From NCBI GenBank assembly GCA_933207985.1, contig OW240916.1, positions 87,550,699 to 87,614,698 on the forward strand: a stretch of 64,000 nt of DNA. Reading direction: 5' to 3'. The notes under the pieces were generated by a model. It ran no database searches and was not told the DNA's origin. It saw only the letters and a program-made list of their open reading frames with translations. Within the stretch, counting starts at the first letter, position 1. Each line of letters starts with the position of its first letter. Shown in pieces: positions 11,739 to 24,890 of the stretch. This DNA is from Pelobates cultripes (Eukaryota; Chordata; Amphibia; Anura; Pelobatidae). The position numbers and the translations under genes are program-made.

Positions 11739-12017
11739 TTGTGTTTTTTGCCAATAATATACGGCAGGTTGCTACCACACTGTCATTCTCTGAAGTTCTG
11801 CCTGTGCATAACACTCAGAATGACAGGCAAATGTGTATTAGGGACTTTAACTTGTGGCTTGGTGAATGGTGTCGGGAGCAAGGATTTAGTTTTATTTCTC
11901 ACGGTAGCTCTGTTTGGAATAGTAATAAACTGCAAAAAAGATGGTTTGCATCTTTCTCAAAAGGGATCAAATGTTCTCAGTGAGCAGTTCAGAGGTTTTG
12001 CTAGGAAGTATTTAAAT
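11739..12017 (+). pseudogene. CR1-A ORF1 esterase-domain remnant
   Basis: CR1/L2-type ORF1 proteins often carry an SGNH/GDSL-like esterase domain. Two overlapping frames give SEVLPVHNTQNDRQMCI and WLGEWCREQGFSFISH, then KDGLHLSQKGSNVLSEQF. The last piece is the DGxH catalytic block expected near the domain end. The N-terminal nucleophile Ser block is missing (5' truncation). One frameshift lies at about 11900. Confidence 0.75.
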
Positions 12018-12124
12018 TAGGAGGGGGGGGCAAAAGGGTGATAAAATATCAATTCAATTGCCCCCCAAAAGAAAGGACAGAAGGTGCCTGTAGGAAGTGT
12101 GTTTAAAAAATAATAAGCTTAGAG

Positions 12125-14590
12125 TCATGTCTACAAATGCTTGCAGTTTAGGGAATAAGATCCATGAACTTGTGGCAATAATGGCAACTGATAATGTAGA
12201 TTTAGTCGCTGTTACTGAGACATGGTATAATGACTAGGACATAGCAATACCAGGGTACACATTATATAGAAAAGATAGGGAAGGCAAGAGAGGGGGAGGA
12301 GTGGCCCGGTATTTGAAAGATAGCATAAAATCTAGCCTAATAAAAGTTAGTGAGGCGAACATAGAGTCCATTTGGGTTACGTTAGAATTTGGTATTTAAC
12401 ACAGTAACTCGTGTAGGTGTGATTTATAGGCCCCCAGGACAAATAGAAGAGTTAGATAATCTACTAGTTGAGGGAAGAGCTAAAATGACAATGAAGGGGT
12501 AAATCTTCCTGATGTGAATTGGAAAACCAAAATAGCTACTTGTGCCAGGAGCACACATATTCTAAACTCCGTACTGGGATTGTTTCTAAAACAAGTTGTT
12601 GAGGAGCCAAATCGTAAAGAGGCCATACAAGATTTAGTGTTAACAAGTGGAGATTTAGTATCAGATATTACTGTATGTGAAAGTTTAGGATCCAGTGATC
12701 ATCAGTCAGTGGGGTTTAATATACACAAAAGTCACACCACACAAAAACAAAATTTTAGACTTTAGAAAAACAGACTTTTCTAAAATAAGCATATGTGCAA
12801 AGGAGTCATTATCAGACTGGAGCAATTTAAATGGAGTCCAAGAGAAATGGGATTATTTCCAAGTAGCACTGCTGAAGGCAACAGAAAATTGCATTAGGCT
12901 TGTCAGTAAAAGCAAAAAATTCAAGAAACCACTGTGGTACTCCACAGATGTGGCCAAAATAGTTAAAAACAAAAAGTTAGCATTTAGTAATTATAAAAAA
13001 AAACCAGAGTGAGGAAGACAGAATGATCTACAAGATTAGGCGGAAAGAGGCTGAGCAAGTTATAAGAGCTTCCAAATCACACACAGAAGAGAAAATAGCA
13101 CAGTCAGTAAATAAAAACGGGACAAAACAATTTTTAGAAACATAAATGAGAAAAGGAAAGTAAAACAATGATTAGTTATATTAAAAACAAAAGAATGAAG
13201 GTATGTAGAAGAGGATAAAGGTCTAGCTGACTACCTCAATGAATATTTTTGTTCAGTATTTACAGATGAAAATGAAGGAAAGGGAAAAAATTACAAATTA
13301 GTAATTTGTTACATGTGAATTTACAGAGGAAGAGGTTCTATTTCAACTGTCAAAAGTAAATACAAATAAGTCAATGGGACCTGATGGAATACACCCAAAG
13401 TTATTAAAATAGCTTAGTGGTGTACAAGCAAAACCATTAACAGATGTATTTAACCAATCATTGTTAACAGGAATAGTCCCAGAAGATTGGAAGTTAGCAA
13501 ATGTTGTACCCATTCACAAGGAAGGTAGTAGGGAGGAGTCAGGCAACAATAGGCCAGTAAGCTTACTTCAGTAGTGGGGAAAGTAATGGAAACCATGTTA
13601 AAGGATAGGATTGTTGAACATCTAAAAACACATGGATTTCAAGGTCAGACACAACATGAGTTTACTTCAGGGAGATCATGCCAAACTAATCTTACTGATA
13701 TTTTTGATTGGGTAACTAAATAATAGATCAGGATGGTGCAGTAAACATTGCTTACCTAGATTTCAGTAAGGCTTTTGACACTTGCACATAGAAGGCTTAT
13801 CAATAAACTGCAATCTTTAAGTTTGTATTTCAATATTGTTGAATGGGTAAGGCAGTGGCTGAGTGACCGGCAACAGAGGATTGTAGTCAATGGAGTATAT
13901 TCAAAGCATGGGCTTGTCACCAGTGGGGTACTTCAGGGATCTGTACTTGGACCTATTTAATATTTTTATTAGTGCTATTGCAGAAGGTCTTGATGGTAAG
14001 GTATGTCTTTTTGCTGATGATACTAAGATAAGTAACAGGGTTGATGTTCCAGGAGGGATAAGCCTAATGGCAAATGATTTAGGTAAACTAGAAAAATGAG
14101 TTGTGGCAGCTGACATTTAAAGTGGATAAGTGCAAGATAATGCATCTTGGACATAAAAACCCAAGGGCAGAGTACAGAATATTTGATCGAGTCCTAACCT
14201 CAACATCTGAGGAAAGGGATTTAGGGGTGATTATTTCTGCTGACTTAAAGGTAGGCAAACAATGTAATAGAGCAGCAGGAAATGCTAGCAGAATGCTTGG
14301 TTGTATAGGGAGAGGTATTAGCAGTAGAAAGAGGGATGTGCTCATGCCATGGAACAGAACACTGGTGAGACCTCACAACAAGAGGACATAGTCTTAAATT
14401 AGAGGGACAAAGGTTTAAAAATAATATTAGGAAGTATTACTTTACTGAGAGGGTAGTGGATGCATGGAATAGCCTTCCAGCTGAAGTGGTAGAGGTTAAC
14501 ACAGTAATGGAGTTTAAGCATGCATGGGATAGGCATAAGGCTATCCTAACTATAAGATAAGGCCAGGGACTAATGAAAGTATTTAGAAAA
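12125..14590 (+). pseudogene. CR1-A ORF2: endonuclease plus reverse transcriptase
   Basis: Endonuclease pieces: TNACSLGNKIHELVAIM (about 12130), VDLVAVTETWYND (catalytic Glu block), AIPGYTLYRKDR, then LPDVNWK in the GDFN region and SLGSSDHQSVGF (SDH block, about 12685). RT pieces in changing frames: MGPDGIHPKLL (about 13375), PEDWKLANVVPIHKEG (about 13480), AYLDFSKAFDT (motif A, about 13755, catalytic Asp present), GVLQGSVLGP (motif B), LFADDTKI (motif C, about 14010, both Asp present), FKVDKCKIMHLG, RDLGVIISADLK. The C-terminal EGQRFKNNIRKYYFTERVV reads at about 14402. At least six frame changes and several stops. Confidence 0.88.
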
Positions 14591-14652
14591 TTGGGCAGAC
14601 TAGATGGGCCGAATGGTTCTTATCTGCCATCATATTCTATGTTTCTATAATA

Positions 14653-15874
14653 TAGTGAATAATTCTGTTAATCTCAATATAAACTCTGCGTATGAGCAAG
14701 TAGGAAAGCACAATAAATGTGAACATAGAGTATGTAATATTCTGTCCTTAGCCACCACAAAATTGCATTCATGCTGTGCTGAGGGCACAACCTGCTTGCA
14801 GAGACAACTTCAGCAGTGTTCTATTCATGGTCTGCTCCGACTGGGGCCAACCAGGCTGCACCACTAAGAACAGATATAAATTTACAGCAGCCTGACACAC
14901 CCCTTATGAGGGCAGCCCTGACAATTTTGAGCATCGCCACTGATGCAAGTTGCAACCCTGGCCACCCACCTCCTGCCCTGAACGTTACCTCCCAAAGCTG
15001 TAAGGTTGTAAGTTGTAAGTATATGTGATGAATATTATCTATGGGCCCTGTCACACTCTCCCTGTCACAGGTACCCCTTTACTCACCTTTTCACAGTCAC
15101 CAGCTGAAGACATTCATCATACACACACAGTCAAGAAACATAGCTTTGCCATAAACACAACGCACAAAGGCTACAGGCAGACCCCCATACACATAACACA
15201 CTTAAGCAGCAACACATACCTGTTCACAGACAAAAACGCAAACATGCTTACAGAGACATACATTCTCACACACACACACAAGGATACTCTCCATCAGACA
15301 CACTCTCGAGCACATACACAGGTAAACTGTGCATCAATGTGTATATGTGACAGTGTGCATGTATTGCAACTCTATTTGTTTAACTTTTTTGTTAGTGGGG
15401 CCTCATGTTTGAGTTTCGCCTAAGGCCTCATAAAGACTAGAGTCGCCTCTGGGTACAAGCATAGTCTCAATATGTGTATCCAAACCAAACTCTGTTCATT
15501 AGTCAGTGTAAAGATTTTATATAACAGATAAGATCTTTGAGTATGAGCAGGTGAGACACAGCCTCAGTATATGTAATAGGCAATCTGTGTGTGAATTCTG
15601 AACTAATGTGAAATCTTAGTCAGAGAATTTATCACAAATATATTTTTGCCTTTTTGAGCTGGTCTGAATTTTGCCTGGATTACTATATATAATTGGTACA
15701 TTTGTCAAACACAATGTTTTAGCTGGATTCAGTCTGAAAAATACACATTAACAAATTAATACAAAGCAAACTTACACAATAAAGTGCAAATCACACAAAG
15801 TGTGAGGGTGGTAGCGGAAGTATCAGTGCAACTCCACAGTGTTTAAAAAACCACTTAAAAAACACAAATTAAAA
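14653..15874. other. Unrecognised DNA, CA-rich in part
   Basis: 15110-15340 is CA-rich, with ACACACAC runs that keep one frame open by chance (15025-15423). Nothing recognised as a gene. Confidence 0.4.
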
Positions 15875-16362
15875 TACAAATAAAAGATAAAGATAGAGGA
15901 GTGCAAATACAGATGTATATAGTATACTTATAGACACTTGTCGGTCCTTTAAATGTCACCCATATACAAAAAAAAAAAATCCAAACATAGCATAATACTG
16001 TTTGACCAAATAACGTAATAAATAGATGTTGATTTCCACTCACACTTTGCAGAGCCACATATAGTAGGCTCTGACTATTGTTGCTCTTTTAGAATTCCCT
16101 GATATGCTTGACTCCACCACGTCTCCAGATCTCTCCACTTGTGCCAGGATACAGGAGATATAAATAATTCCAGTAGAAAGTGGGGATACTTTTCAAAAAT
16201 TTTATAGCATATATAAATATAACAGGGACATATATAAAGTGCATAAAAAGTGAGAAATAAGTAAGATAGCTATATAGGTGACATTTAAAGGACCGGCAAG
16301 TGTCTAAAAGTATACTATATACATCTGTATTTGCACTCCTCTATCTTTATCTTTTATTTGTA
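15875..16362. repeat. Inverted repeat pair, MITE-like
   Basis: The left arm (15875-15967) is the near-perfect reverse complement of the right arm (16271-16362), with a 303-base spacer. The arms contain GAGGAGTGCAAATACAGATG. No coding potential. Could be terminal arms of a non-autonomous DNA transposon or a foldback. No convincing target duplication was seen. Confidence 0.75.
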
Positions 16363-17460
16363 CATTAACAAATTAGCAAAATCAATTTACCTGTGTTTTG
16401 TAAGATAATCTATTCAATCAATGAAGCAGGAATAGAAGGGTAATGTATTGGTGTATTCTCAAGCGTAGTCTTGGTGGTAGTTGAATATATAAAAGAGAAT
16501 AAAACTATTCAGCAAGCTAAAGTTCTTTAGGTGTCTGGAGTGTCCCTTTAACACAATTGACCTATGGAAAGACTTTCTCAAAAGTGTCCACAGCACCTTA
16601 TTGAGGAAGAGACTAATTATCCTCAGGCGGAGATTATACCGCCCAGACTCAACAACGTAGAGCTATTTGAGCTCTACACTCAGTAAGAGCACTTTTTTTA
16701 TTCTGAATTACCATATACAGAATATACTACACTATATTTCGTTGTATTTTTCTCTTTTTATATATTCAACTACTACAATGACTGCATCTACCTTTGAGAA
16801 TACACCGAGGCACTACCCCTTCTTCTTGCTACATGCATTTTCTCTTGGAACAGAATGGAGAATGAGCTACCTATCTGTTTCAACTATACGTGCTAGAAAC
16901 CTATATTTTCAATATTTTAATCTATTCAATGTTGTTTACATAATTAACGTGAGGGTGGAGGGTTATGTCACTGCTGTCCCCATCCATTGGCAGGGGTGGG
17001 CGCTAAAATATTATGAAGGGGAGAACCTACCAGTTCTGCCATTGCCTCAATTCCCCCTCCATCCCCAACCAATAAAAATTGGGGAGTTGTTTCACAGTTT
17101 TGACTTTCAGACTGCTGTAAGTAATGTATAAACGTTTGGACCTCACAGGCTTTTTTAGTAGATGGCCATAACAGTTTCCCTACGTCACTGACATGCCACC
17201 TTTCAGTAGTACTGTGCCAAAATAAGATTTTAAAGTCTCTTGGAGTGTTGACCCTCTGTTTTAAAATTGATGTGTGTATGTTGCCGTACTTTGCTTGTGT
17301 TATTTACGGATGCTGCAGTTGCTTTGTAGCGTTGTACTTGTACATATGTAAGCGGTTATATTGTAAAGTATATGTTCATGAGTAGTTTGTGGTATTGTAC
17401 ATGATCCCTGTGAAAGTAGGCAGTGTCTGGGGGTTGTTTTTGTAATATGTCAAAATGTGT
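16363..17460. other. Mostly unrecognised DNA
   Basis: Contains a short TTAA-MITE end near 16522-16552 reading GGAGTGTCCCTTTAA, the reverse complement of the TTAAAGGGACACTCC-type end. The matching opposite end is not visible. A 154-codon ORF (16667-17131) has no recognisable motif and low-complexity segments. Confidence 0.4.
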
Positions 17461-19041
17461 GTTTGGTGTGTGTATGTGTGTTGTCAGAGTATTTATATCG
17501 GTAGACATTTTGTGCTATGATAGAAATTAAAAGTGTATATTCTGAGTCACTCTGAACAGACCAGACTCCATTTTGTTATTTTCAAGTTAACAAAAAGACA
17601 CCAGATTTCTTTCTGTAAGACTAGCCACTTTGCCAGAGCTAAGGAATGCATAGCATAGTATAAACAAGTGATAAGAAGAATATAATCAAATCTAAACCCA
17701 GACAATTGTGACAGAGAAGATTAAATAATAATATTTAACTGTCTATATATATAAGGTACCATTGTATGGAAAAGGGTAAACTTAGTTCATGATCTGCCAT
17801 ATCAGAAATTATAGCAGATTTGCCAGACACATAGTCTGGACAAAATTTAAGAAACCCTTTGAAATTTTAAATTATGGCACTATAAAGATAACGCAAAATG
17901 ACGTCAAAATAGCCACCAGGAAAAGTTAACTCTTTCCTGGATAGGTATGTTTAGTGGGACAAGACTGCCCTCTATAGACCAAATAACTAATTTGCGATCT
18001 GGAAGATAACCACACCTCTAGTGCTTCTATTGGGTTATCAACTGATGACGTACAGAGAGTCTGGCCCTTTAAAAGTTAAGACAAAGGGAAGACAGGGGAG
18101 GCAGATCCAAGAGATATGCAAAGAAAAAGAGGAGAGAGGAATTGGAAGTTGGGGACTCCAACCTCCATGCAGAGAGAGACATCCAAATAAGTTCCTGAGA
18201 CTACCAATCGGATGAAATATCTACTCAACTGGTAATTATACTGGTTTCATTTAATTAAATTAAATTAATTAAAATGTATTAATAGCATTATATATGACTG
18301 GATAAAGCACGGTCAGATTTCCATATTAAGAAATCTTAGTTAACTAAGAATATATAGTTATAAACATTCCATTCTGCAGGTGGAATTAAGAATAATTATA
18401 TATTGAAGTGATATTATCACGTGTTAGCATACCGTTGTTTTTATCCAGGTGTATTGATTTGCTCTAAATTAAGATAAGATATCTTTTAGACAAATTAAAA
18501 CAAACTCTGCTCATAAAATATGGTAGATTTTCTTATTGGATGGTTCCAGGAAATGACTAATGAACTGGTTTAAATGTTATTTTATTTAAAATTACATAAG
18601 AATAGATCTTAATTACCTAGGAGATCTAGCCAGCATTGAAAGGGTTATTCTAACTGTCAGCTAAACTTAACGACCTTACGCTGCACTCTGAGGAATTCTG
18701 TTCTTCGCTGTGAAAAGTTTCACTTTCAGTCTGTGTGAAAGATAGTCATAAATCGTCAAAGTCTTGACAGATAATGCTAGTTAGCCATTGAAACGTAATA
18801 CCCATCTCTTTGTATTGCATATCATTTTATACTGAATATTCATTGATTATTATCACGCATGTTACATAATATTATTTGTTAATTATTGGTTATCATAAAT
18901 AAAATCTATTTTTATAAAACTGTGAATATTAATTATATGGTATACATTTCACTTAACACGATAACGATATTTGGGATCTGAGAATTGAATTAGTGGGCAA
19001 TTCTCAACTGTTACTATTATTATCCCATAAATATCCCCACA
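17461..19041 (+). mobile_element. Possible solo LTR or LTR-like element
   Basis: Starts in a TG-rich stretch and ends with CCCATAAATATCCCCACA. It contains a promoter-like CTGGCCCTTTAAAAG at about 18060 and AATAAAAT at about 18898, about 140 bases before the end, the order expected of U3-R-U5. A GTGTG direct repeat could flank it, but the left side is low-complexity, so this is weak. No internal retroviral ORF was seen. Confidence 0.3.
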
Positions 19042-19404
19042 GTGTGGCTGCTTAAGGTACTGCATGTGACAGGCTGCTTGTGGGGTTGTGTTCATGTATG
19101 TGGATTGTCAGCGGTGTTGTGGAGATGTGTTTGTGTGTGGGATGTTTGTATTATTTGTATGAGGAGGAGACTTATTTTGAAGCTCTGTAAGAATCTAGCA
19201 GTGTTAGTGGCTTCACTGGAGTCCAGTGGGGACCGGGCTTTCCAGATACAGGTCAAGGGCAGGAGCTGCAATAACTTCTGCAGGCTGTTCTAATCCAGTG
19301 CGCATTCCCATTCACAAGTTCTGTGAAAAAGTGATCTGACCCTTCCCTAGATCTTCCTTCCCAATTATACATGTTTCATAGTGGAAAGTATACATTTTCA
19401 GAGG
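19042..19404. other. Unrecognised DNA
   Basis: TG-rich at 19060-19160. A short ORF (19042-19293) with no motif. No support for a gene. Confidence 0.4.
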
Positions 19405-19865
19405 TAATATGTAAATCCATAGAATTCGGGCCATCTAGTCTGGCCAATTTTCTAAATAATTTCATTAGTCCCTGTCCTTATCTTATAGTTAGGATAGCCT
19501 TATGCCTATCACACGCATGCTTAAACTCTGCCACTGTGTTAACCTATGCCCCTTCCATGCATCCACTACCCTCTCAGTAAAGTAATACTTCCTGATATTA
19601 TTTTTAAACCTTTGCCCCTCTAATTTAGGATTATGTCCTCTTGTTGTGTTAGTTTTTCTTCTTTTAAGTATAGTCTCCTCCTTTACTGTGTTGATTCCCT
19701 TTATGTATTTAAATGTTTCTATCATATCCCCCCGTCTCGTCTTTCCTCCAAGCTATACATGTTAAGATCCTTTAACCTTACCTTGTAAGTTTTATCCTGC
19801 AATCCATGAACCAGTTTTGTAGCCCTTCTCTGAACTCTCTTTAAATTTTCAAAATATCAAAATCC
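19405..19865 (-). mobile_element. CR1 3' fragment, minus strand
   Basis: Reverse complement of the 3' part of the CR1-A family. It reads GDMIETFKYIKGINT, RGHNPKLEGQRFKNN and IRKYYFTERVVDAW on the minus strand (19490-19725), followed by the AGACTAGATGGCCCGAAT-type 3' sequence at about 19423-19440. The RT core is absent (5' truncated, as most LINE copies are). It differs from CR1-A at many sites, so it is an independent insertion. Confidence 0.88.
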
Positions 19866-22608
19866 TTCTGGAAATATCATGTTTATAGACCCTTTATATT
19901 TTAATCTGCTGTGATTTATTTTGTTTTACTGTTAAAGAACTAAGAAAATATTCAAAGTTAACATTTATCAATCACAGTTATAGCAAATTCTCTAGAATTA
20001 CTAGACATTAACATTATCACAAAATGTCTGTTTATAGATAGAAGTCATACAGATTAGACATTAAGTGAAAAAACTACAAACATGTACATAAAAAAACAAA
20101 AAAACAAAAGTATCTTCATAGGGAAACCCATTTTTTTCAATGTATTTATCCAGCAAATAATATTTGGAGGAATGGGAGACTCACACACTATATCATATAC
20201 TCATATTCTTACATCTAAATAATATAAGGACTCTGCAACATTATGCAATTTATAATTATTATATTATAATTTCTATTTTAATTACATAATCAAGGGGTTG
20301 GAGTTCTAACACAATTAACCACAAAATTAGTAATATAATGCTAGATATTATTGTGGCATGTCTCTATCCATTTATCTCTTTCTCTAATTACCTCCTCTCC
20401 AATAACTCATGTGATCCTTTCATAACACTGTGTTTTCTAATTCTATTCTAATTTGTATTTGAAGATATAGGTTGCCATAACTACCATGGTGGTGAATATG
20501 AAAAATAGCAAATTACATTGATGTGATACTATGTTGGGATACATAAGTCACTACTTAATCCCAGAACTAGAACTATGTAATACAAATAATAAGGGGAATT
20601 TAACATAATTATTTATATTATTTTTACTTATCCCTATATTTAACAAATATGTATTTGTAAGGTTTGAAAAATAGAATTATGCCTAGAATTTCACACCTCT
20701 TTATCCTGCAACTGGGTACCTCCATTTTAGCTCCCTGTCAATCTGTCAGGCTCGGCATGGAACCTAAACATGAAGACTATAACACAATAAGTAAACAAAC
20801 TGTATACAGGTCCTTTGATTGGCTATTCAGAAACCAGGAACAGAAGATACAAGGAACACACTCTTGGGCTACTAAAGTGGAGTGGGAGAGGTAAGTATAT
20901 ATAGGCAGTGCTAAGTTTCTATTGACACACATCATAGTGGAATTTCTTGTGATTCATGGCTGATGGAAAACTGCATTTTACTGATTGGTAACGTCATATC
21001 TGTGCGTCGAATTCGATAGGGCGAATTCGCCATTCGGACCCAAATTCGTCTGCTTATAAAACCCCAAGGCGCACGAGCATTCAGGGACACAGAGAACGCT
21101 GGGGATTCAGCGAGATGTAAATGATCCAGACACAATCATTATTATAAGCTCCGCTCTTTGCACCTGGCAGTTATCATAGAGAATGTCGGAATGTGGAGAA
21201 ATGAAACAATGTTCTATTTCTACTATTCATATGCAATTTTTGCCCTGTCTTTGTCTTGACCCAGATTTGATAAAATGCTCATTTAAATTTATAATGACCG
21301 TTCCACTTTAGTAATTTACAAACAGTATGGACTTTTACAACACTCCTGTAGAAGTATAATTGTTATTTGATTTGTGTTGGGTTCTAGAGGAAGAACCCCG
21401 CTCCTGCCTTAAGGAGTCATAGCTTGCAGTATGATGACTTGTTAAGTTGGCATTGTATTTAATTAGTAATGTATGTATTTGGTTTATCCCAAGTGACACA
21501 TAATTACATGGCGATTTTTAAATATATTTAGCAGTTTTAGTACCAATTGACCACGACTGTTAAGAAGTGTAGCTTATTTGTCTAATATGCCTGCAATATT
21601 CTCATGTGACAGCCCAATCTTTATTATCTGCTGTATGCTACAAATGTACTTTACAGCATTAGCCTGTCTATCTAGATTTATTTAATAGATAATATGTATT
21701 ATCATATCACTCTTCTCGTTTGACCTTGCATCTATTGTCACTTACCCAAGTAAAACATTGGGGGAGAATGTACCTCACCACACCCACTGCCCACAGGAGA
21801 TGCAGTAAAATTGTATTATCTTATATTCCCTATGTCAAGCATCTTTTGTTGGAATTAAATGTTTTTCTTGTTTACCTACTAATTATATAGCACTATGGAA
21901 TATGTTGGTGCTATATAAAAATAAATGTAATAATAATTACATGATGTTTTAGTTTTTTCTTCTTTTATGAGCTTACATGGACCTATATGTGATATATGAT
22001 AATTGGCCAGCCTGCAGATTGCAGACTGACTAGCTGTGTGCACAACTATAAAAATGATGTTTGTGCAGAGTAAATATATGCAGGTCTATTATATGATGAA
22101 TGTGTGTCTGTATATGCATCTCAATGTGAGGAGTTAACACTTATTGGGTCTATGTAGTATTGCTACTTATACGTATGGTGTTTATGGTGTTAATGTGTGG
22201 AGAGATATCTGGATTTTTGTATTTAGGGAGAAAGATGGAGATGAAACAACTGCTGCAGTGTTGATTTGGTAAACATGGGGATGGGGAGATGTATTTGTGT
22301 TGTGTTCTTGTGATGCAAAAATATAAAAGGAGATGAGTCACCAGTAGAATGTGCCTAGTGGTTCCTCTTGTTCCCATGGTGATATTCTCACCTATAGTAC
22401 ATGATACCACTTTCTAGTATAGAACACTTTGATAAATCTCCCCCAAATTGTCTTTATTTTCCATCTCAAATCTATTTGAGAATTGCAAATTGAGTTTGTG
22501 TGTGTAAATGCCTGTATGATGAGAGTGTATTACTTGTCTATCATGCCTGTGTGCGAGGATGAAATCTATAGTAATATTTTGTTTTTTTGTTGTTGTGTGT
22601 GTGTGTAT
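19866..22608. other. AT-rich DNA, no gene seen
   Basis: Long AT-rich stretch without supportable ORFs. A less AT-rich island at 20985-21130 is listed separately. A short (TG)n run lies at about 22595-22607. Confidence 0.5.
20985..21130 (+). promoter_or_regulatory. Weak promoter-like island
   Basis: An unusually CpG-containing patch in AT-rich DNA, with ACGTCA (CRE-like half), GAATTCG boxes in both orientations, and GCTTATAAAACCCC (TATA-like, about 21052-21065). It could be a fossil transposon promoter. No transcript or downstream ORF supports it. Confidence 0.2.
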
Positions 22609-24890
22609 AAATATATATTTGTCAAGAAAAAAAAATAGTTTTCAATACACAAATTTTGTTTGCAATGGTGCCAGTTGTGTATACACAATGTTATTGCATG
22701 AAAAATATCTCTTACATATATACAGTATATTTAAGTAATGTGCCTCCTGTGTGTAGATTTTATTTTTTTCTGGAAGTGTGTATCTGGAGTTCTTAGGGTG
22801 AAAGCATGGTATGTATTTGTGCTGTAATGTTTGTGAGCAGAATTCATAATCTATAATATATATATAAATAATATGAAATATAATCAATCTTCTTTAAGTC
22901 CTCTCCTAAGCACAACTGTCTTGCTAATGGTGGGCAAATAACACTATAGATTATTGAGATGTCTTAATTTACAGATTAATATCCAGTAAATACAACAGAT
23001 TTCCAGAGGACTTAATACACAGATTTCAGTTAGTATCAGCCAAAACCAGTACTTTAATGTAGATGACAGGCTAAGCATTATGTATGTATGTATGTATGTG
23101 TGTGTGTGTGTATATGTGTTCAAAGTGTTAATCAATATATAAATAATGTAACATGACTATATATATATATTGGTCAAAGGTCTCAATCAGTATATCATTT
23201 GAATTTCAACATAACATTATATTTACACATATTAATCAGTCTAAAATTAAAGATTGCTTTTGCTTTATGTGAATAGCATTCTATTTATGGTAGCTGAAAC
23301 GTACCATCTGCATAGTCTAGTGCTGGAAATCTTCCTCAAGCACATTTTTTTAAATTCATTTATTTGCTCACATACAAAATAAAATGCTGCTATAATTATG
23401 TTTAAGCCAGAGTAATGAGAAACACCATGTGATTAATTATAGCTTGGCATAGTGATCAATAGACTTCTGTTATTGTTAAACAATATGGCACATGTTAATA
23501 ATTGATTATACACTAATATAATATGCCTGTTATGTTAACATAATGTGTTTGGCTAAACAATTCCAAATGCATTACATTCCTGTACAAATATTCTTCTGTC
23601 ACAGTAAATCAATCTAGTAGAAATGATGTATTTAGAAGAAAAATCTCAATGATAGACATATGCATTAAAAAGCTGCTCCATATCACATCTTTTTCTTTTT
23701 TTTATCCTTTTATGTTCTCATGTTACAATGATGTGATTGATTTCAATCCAAATGCCAAAACTTCCACAAACACAGAAATTAAAAACACGTTCATACATTA
23801 TATCACTTCGATTAACTTTTTTTTCAGCAGTTCAGACTATACTTAAAACAATCTTGTATGCCTATTATTTCTTAATGCACATGTTCTTTGACTGCAATAT
23901 CTGTAGTATTTAAGATATCCATTGTCATGAGCTAAAAAGACAGTGTTAAAAATTAAATCTATCATTTATTTTTATTAGGAAAACATTATCAAATAAGGAA
24001 AATAAAACATAAATTTCTACTTACAGTATGTTGCTGCCTGCTTCCACAGTGAATGATTTGAATTAATATAGTTCACTATTTTTTACAAACCCTGAATATA
24101 TGAGGTTCATGGGAGAAATTTCAGATGTATAGGAAAGTCATGGCTGACTAACTGGTGGGTGGCATCTATGGCTTGAGTCACTCTCCTATTATTCAACTAA
24201 ATTCTAAAATCTTAATTGAAATGTTATCTATAAATACCAGTTCTAAAGCCAATTTAATTGCACCGATAGTTACACTTAAAGTGCTCAAAGTATTAGTCAC
24301 CAATATGACTGTACACATTTCTTATTTTTCTGGTTAGTGTAGGCATTTATATGTATTTTTTGTCAAGGACAAAATGCCACGGTATGTTAATAAGTCTTGC
24401 TCACTATCTCCTTGTTTTTGTTGTTGTTTTAAATAGATTAATATCTTGTTTTAATCTGCCTTTAGTCATTTTTCTTAGTATTAATTAAACAGGTACATGT
24501 AAAACTCAAATCATTTTGTTGAAACCTCCCAAGTTGTCTGACTTGATATCTGTTCCCAGCCAGTTTAGGTTCAGTTAATAGTTGCTGTAGTTGGAAGCAA
24601 TGCTGTGATGCTGTGACTTTTGCTTAGATAATTTAATATAGCTATATGAGGGTTGAACTACTGACAGATTTTGCCAATACATTCAGCACAGAACCTTGGA
24701 GTTAGAGTGTGGTATAGTACAAAGAAGAAAATACTTCACAACTGAGAGAGGTATCGTACAAAAGATTAGAAGTGATTTACATACAGACACACAACACAAT
24801 TTTTGACAAATTGTGTATACACAACTGGCACTCTTGCAAACAAAATTTTTGTATTGCAAACTATTTTTTTTCTTGACAAATATGCCCATA
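22609..24890. repeat. Two inverted copies of an 80-bp repeat, 2.1 kb apart
   Basis: 22613-22690 and 24802-24887 are reverse complements of each other (TTTGTCAAGAAAAAAAA, then GTGCCAGTTGTGTATACACA). They could be terminal inverted repeats of a 2.3-kb non-autonomous DNA transposon, or two separate insertions of one small repeat. The interior is AT-rich with (GTAT)n/(TG)n at about 23082-23111. No transposase is visible in it. Confidence 0.6.

Larger units (their letters stand above)
11739..14652 (+). mobile_element. CR1-A: CR1-clade LINE, 5' truncated, decayed
   Basis: Contains the end of an esterase-type ORF1 and most of ORF2 (endonuclease then RT). It ends with the typical 3' sequence reading GGGCAGACTAGATGGGCC ... 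ATTCTATGTTTCTATA rather than poly-A, which is characteristic of CR1-type 3' ends. Frames shift many times. A related 3' fragment lies on the minus strand at 19405-19865. Confidence 0.88.

Noticed and set aside
16667..17131. 154-codon ORF as a host gene
   Set aside because: No motif, low-complexity runs, and overlaps AT-rich DNA next to a MITE end.
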